The position numbers were made by a program, and so were the translations under genes. Under the pieces are notes generated by a model. That model did no database searches and was not told the origin of the DNA. It saw nothing but the letters and a program-made list of their open reading frames with translations. Below are positions 5,742-7,891 of a stretch of 7,891 nucleotides of DNA, in pieces (position 1 is the first letter of the stretch; every line of letters starts with the position of its first letter). This DNA comes from JBHWPB01 sp043424675 (GTDB lineage: Bacteria > Bacillota > Bacilli > Lactobacillales > Carnobacteriaceae_A), in NCBI GenBank assembly GCA_043424675.1, contig JBHWPB010000016.1:1-7891 (forward strand), in the 5' to 3' direction.

Positions 5742-6497
5742 ATGATGGAAGATTATAGTCAACTCAACGGAAGCGGCATAGCCTTAAAAGCTTCCGATCA
5801 GTTATCCGTCTCACGCGATGAACTCAAATTCTTACTCGGTCTTAAAGACCGCATGTATCTTATTCAAGCCTTTAATCAAATTTTAACGCCCGATGCTTAT
5901 GGAGATTATTCTGGTTACAGCGTGCGCTCTGTCTATTTTGATGGCCTTGACAATCAAGATTATGTAGAGCGAAGAATCAAAACACCTTTTAATAAAAGGA
6001 TCCGTTTGCGAGTGTACTCGCCTCAAGACCAAACCGCTAAATTTGAAATTAAGAAAAAATGGACGAAAAATCAAATCAAAGACTCCGTTGTCGTCACGAG
6101 AGCAGATGCCATAGAAATGTTAAACGGAAACTTTGAAGTGCTTAAAAATTATGACAGTCCTACTGCTGAACTGGGTTATGAAATCTGTACCACAAGCGGC
6201 TATCGTCCTGTTTCCATGGTGGAGTACAAGCGAAGAGCGTATACCCATCCGCAATTTTCAACCCGAATCACTTTAGACAGTGACCTGCGTTATTCCGATA
6301 CTAATTTAGATTTATTTACGGAAGAAGAGGTCAATTTTACAAATGTCACTGACATTACAGAGACGATTCTGGAAGTAAAATACGAACGGTTTCTTTTGCC
6401 GCAAATTCAAAAAGTGCTTTCGTTTGTTAATTTAAAGAAAAATAATATCAGTAAATTCGGAACGTCTCGCAGTCTTTTAGAGACCCACTACTATTAA
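5742..6497 (+). CDS. VTC-domain protein (polyphosphate polymerase-like)
   Basis: A 251-residue single-domain protein with VTC-type tunnel-fold patterns spread along its length: RDELKFLL (25-32), VYFDGLD (64-70), RIRLRVY (86-92), KFEIKKKW (100-107), EYKRRAY (161-167), TRITLD (174-179) and ILEVKYE (209-215). The alternating basic strands match the phosphate-binding tunnel known from yeast Vtc4, which makes polyphosphate from nucleotide triphosphate, and Glu211 is the likely metal ligand. No SPX or membrane segment is attached, so it is probably cytosolic and held by the DUF4956 partner encoded 21 bases downstream. ATG 5742 (or 5745) follows AGGAAGGGG at 5728-5736. The longer in-frame start at 5616 crosses the promoter and is rejected. 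Bacterial VTC proteins have rarely been tested, so the polymer made and the direction of the reaction are open. Confidence 0.87.
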   Translation: MMEDYSQLNGSGIALKASDQLSVSRDELKFLLGLKDRMYLIQAFNQILTPDAYGDYSGYSVRSVYFDGLDNQDYVERRIKTPFNKRIRLRVYSPQDQTAKFEIKKKWTKNQIKDSVVVTRADAIEMLNGNFEVLKNYDSPTAELGYEICTTSGYRPVSMVEYKRRAYTHPQFSTRITLDSDLRYSDTNLDLFTEEEVNFTNVTDITETILEVKYERFLLPQIQKVLSFVNLKKNNISKFGTSRSLLETHYY

Positions 6498-6518
6498 TAA
6501 TTAATGGAGGAAATGATG

Positions 6519-7169
6519 ATGTTTGAAGATAGCACGCCAATCATAAACTTAACCTACGGGGAAGCCTTGGCCAGTATTATTTTTGCCATGATACTAGCAG
6601 GTGTGATGTTTTTTACCTTTAAGAAAGCACATAGGAAATTAGACTATGATGCAAGTTTTAACGTCATGCTCGTCATGTTAGCTTTGATTACAACGATTAT
6701 CATGATTATTGTCAGCGGCAATGTCGCCTTGTCTTTAGGGATGGTCGGTTCTCTATCCCTGGTGCGATTTAGAACGAACATTCGAGATAATCGCGACATT
6801 GGTTTTGTTTTCTGGTCCATGTTGATCGGCTTAGCAGCTGCCAACAGAGCTTACTTCATCGGAACTCTCGCTTCTCTACTCCTCTCTCTGCTCTTGTTGT
6901 ATTCCAGCAGACAGATATCCATGGACGGGGCCATGCTTCTGGTCATCAGAGGACGCGATGTTGACGTAGAATACATGGAAACAATCCTTGACGAGTTTAC
7001 AAGCACTTATAATTTAAAAGCACACAACTTGTTACATGACTCCTTTGAATTGGTTTATGAAATCAGATCTTCAAGCCAAGAACAAACTCAATTGGCGCAA
7101 ACTATCAAGGATTTTGAAGGGGTCGACACCGTCAACATTCTAGCACCAAGCGCGGATATGATTGCTTAG
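6519..7169 (+). CDS. DUF4956 multi-pass membrane protein
   Basis: About 216 residues. Hydrophobic segments lie near residues 16-34, 47-66, 69-83, 95-108 and 112-129, followed by a soluble C-terminal domain (about 135-216) of alternating strands and helices. The very characteristic DUF4956 stretch LGMVGSLSLVRFRTNIRDN is present, ending in a charged Arg/Asp cluster between membrane segments. Genes of this family commonly sit next to VTC-domain genes. A role as membrane anchor or channel for the polymer made by VTC is an analogy with yeast VTC membrane subunits, not a demonstrated fact. GGAGG (6506-6510) supports a start at 6519 (spacer eight) or 6516. The upstream ATG at 6504 overlaps the ribosome site and is unlikely. 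It forms an operon with VTC and ends at the terminator at 7192-7220. Confidence 0.87.
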   Translation: MFEDSTPIINLTYGEALASIIFAMILAGVMFFTFKKAHRKLDYDASFNVMLVMLALITTIIMIIVSGNVALSLGMVGSLSLVRFRTNIRDNRDIGFVFWSMLIGLAAANRAYFIGTLASLLLSLLLLYSSRQISMDGAMLLVIRGRDVDVEYMETILDEFTSTYNLKAHNLLHDSFELVYEIRSSSQEQTQLAQTIKDFEGVDTVNILAPSADMIA

Positions 7170-7191
7170 TCATTATATAAATAATACAGCT

Positions 7192-7220
7192 CTCTCTAAG
7201 ATCACATTAGAGAGTTTTTT
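7192..7220 (+). terminator. Rho-independent terminator of the VTC/DUF4956 operon
   Basis: An 8-bp stem, CTCTCTAA (7192-7199) with TTAGAGAG (7207-7214), has a seven-base loop and a run of T (7215-7221). It lies 22 bases after the DUF4956 stop codon. Confidence 0.85.
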
Positions 7221-7248
7221 TATACAAAAATTTAGCGGAGGGATTTTC

Positions 7249-7739
7249 ATGAAAAAGAGACAGGATATTCTTCATTTATTAGAAGAGAAAGGCATGGCAT
7301 ACGACATAACGGAGCATGCCCCGCTTTTGATATGGAGGATTTAGCAAAAGCGGATCTGCCTTATCCCCATTTAGTTCCTAAGAATTTATTTTTGCGTGAC
7401 GATAAAAAACGAAATTTCTATCTGGTGACGCTGAGCGGCGATAAGCAGATTGACCTTAAACAATTTCGCAACCAATACGGCACACGAGCCTTATCTTTTG
7501 CTTCAGAAAAATATCTGAACAACCTCTTAGAATTAGATGCAGGCGCAGTCTCTCCCTTTGGTTTGTTAAATGATGAAGAGAGAAAAGTAAAGTTTTATTT
7601 AGACGAAGATTTTCTCGAGTCACCAGGTATAATTGGCGTCCATCCCAATGAAAACACCTCGACTGTTTGGTTGAAAACGAGTGAGTTAGTCGCTTTAATT
7701 CAAGAACATGGCAATGTTGTGCATATCGAAGATTTATAA
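7249..7739 (+). pseudogene. ProXp/PrdX-like Ala-tRNA(Pro) deacylase gene, frameshifted
   Basis: The family (YbaK/aminoacyl-tRNA synthetase-associated domain) is a free-standing editing enzyme that hydrolyses mischarged Ala-tRNA(Pro). Translation from ATG 7249, with GGAGGG at 7237-7242, gives 24 in-family residues through EHAP. It then goes out of frame and stops at 7342-7344. From about 7323 another frame continues the family sequence (AFDMEDL) to the stop at 7737-7739. It includes the conserved PKNLFLRDDKKRNFYLV with its probable catalytic Lys, and GVHPNENTSTVW. Restoring one base around 7321-7323 yields 163 residues, the usual family length. The 3' part has an ATG at 7332 but no ribosome site at normal spacing, and would lack the N-terminus. 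The motifs elsewhere look unimpaired, which suggests a recent mutation or a sequencing error. No classic slippery heptamer is seen, although a -1 slip from CCG to CCC is conceivable. Confidence 0.82.
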
Positions 7740-7762
7740 AGAGCAATTCTTAACAGACTCGA

Positions 7763-7775
7763 TATAATGTATACA
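7763..7775 (+). promoter_or_regulatory. -10 box and overlapping palindrome before the RHH antitoxin gene
   Basis: TATAAT (7763-7768) overlaps the 8-bp palindrome TGTATACA (7768-7775), which is followed by AAGGATGTG and the ATG at 7793. No good -35 box at 16-18 bases was found. Ribbon-helix-helix antitoxins usually bind short palindromes at their own promoter, so this is a possible autoregulatory site. Confidence 0.35.
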
Positions 7776-7792
7776 AAAAGGATGTGATTTTC

Positions 7793-7891
7793 ATGGCGAT
7801 TATATTACGCTTGTCTGAAGAAGAAGAGAAGTTGGTTAAAGAATACGCGAAAGCAAATGATATAACGGTCTCATCTTTGCTGCGAGAGACT
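7793..7891 (+). CDS. Ribbon-helix-helix (RelB/DUF6290-like) antitoxin, partial
   Basis: The first 33 codons of a gene that runs past the window edge. The start MAIILRLSEEEEKLVKEYA is followed by a helix and TVSSLLRET. This is the typical ribbon-helix-helix layout: a short N-terminal beta strand (residues 2-7) that contacts DNA, then helix A and the start of helix B. It resembles the RelB/DUF6290 antitoxins, which are usually followed by a RelE/ParE-type toxin, but no toxin can be seen here. AAGGATGTG lies 5-13 bases before ATG. It is 53 bases from the preceding gene and may have its own promoter. A lone RHH regulator is the alternative. Confidence 0.7.
   Translation, partial: MAIILRLSEEEEKLVKEYAKANDITVSSLLRET

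Noticed and set aside
7332..7739. The C-terminal fragment of the tRNA-editing gene as an independent short gene
   Set aside because: Its ATG lies in the middle of a conserved family region and the nearest GGAG is about 17 bases upstream, so it is better read as the 3' part of a frameshifted gene.

Overview
The window looks like a chromosomal segment of a low-to-moderate GC Gram-positive bacterium (Bacillota). Strong purine-rich Shine-Dalgarno sites, classic TATAAT-type promoters and Rho-independent terminators support this. The repertoire (cytosolic FMN/FAD reductases, a PemIK/MazEF-type toxin-antitoxin pair, a stand-alone prolyl-tRNA editing protein, a VTC-domain protein with a DUF4956 membrane protein) fits Lactobacillales, perhaps Carnobacteriaceae or Enterococcaceae. 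The genus cannot be fixed from sequence alone.

Region 1 (118-4840) is a regulated redox locus. A TetR-family repressor gene on the minus strand is divergent from two consecutive plus-strand flavoprotein reductase genes. Both reductases join N-terminal FMN_bind domains, carrying covalent-flavinylation motifs, to a fumarate reductase/flavocytochrome c-type FAD domain. The first has two FMN_bind domains and the second has one. The 148-bp divergent region holds facing candidate promoters that share one 19-bp dyad, a plausible TetR operator. The unit ends at a strong terminator. Neither reductase has a signal peptide, an NADH-accepting domain or, by eye alignment, the fumarate reductase active-site arginine. 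Their substrates are therefore probably not fumarate.

Region 2 (4841-5590) is a self-contained mazEF-like toxin-antitoxin cassette with its own promoter, a dyad between the -35 and -10, an 11-base gene overlap, and terminators on both sides.

Region 3 (5591-7220) is a two-gene operon. It encodes a small VTC-domain (polyphosphate polymerase-like) protein and a DUF4956 multi-pass membrane protein. It is preceded by an unusually dyad-rich promoter and followed by a terminator. No CotH-like kinase, a frequent partner, lies between or beside them here.

Region 4 (7221-7891) holds a ProXp/PrdX-like Ala-tRNA(Pro) editing gene broken by an apparent one-base deletion near codon 25. The start of a ribbon-helix-helix antitoxin-like gene then runs off the window end.

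The most promising places for undescribed biology are the paired reductases of unknown substrate and the minimal VTC plus DUF4956 operon. No RNA genes, CRISPR arrays or insertion sequences were recognised.
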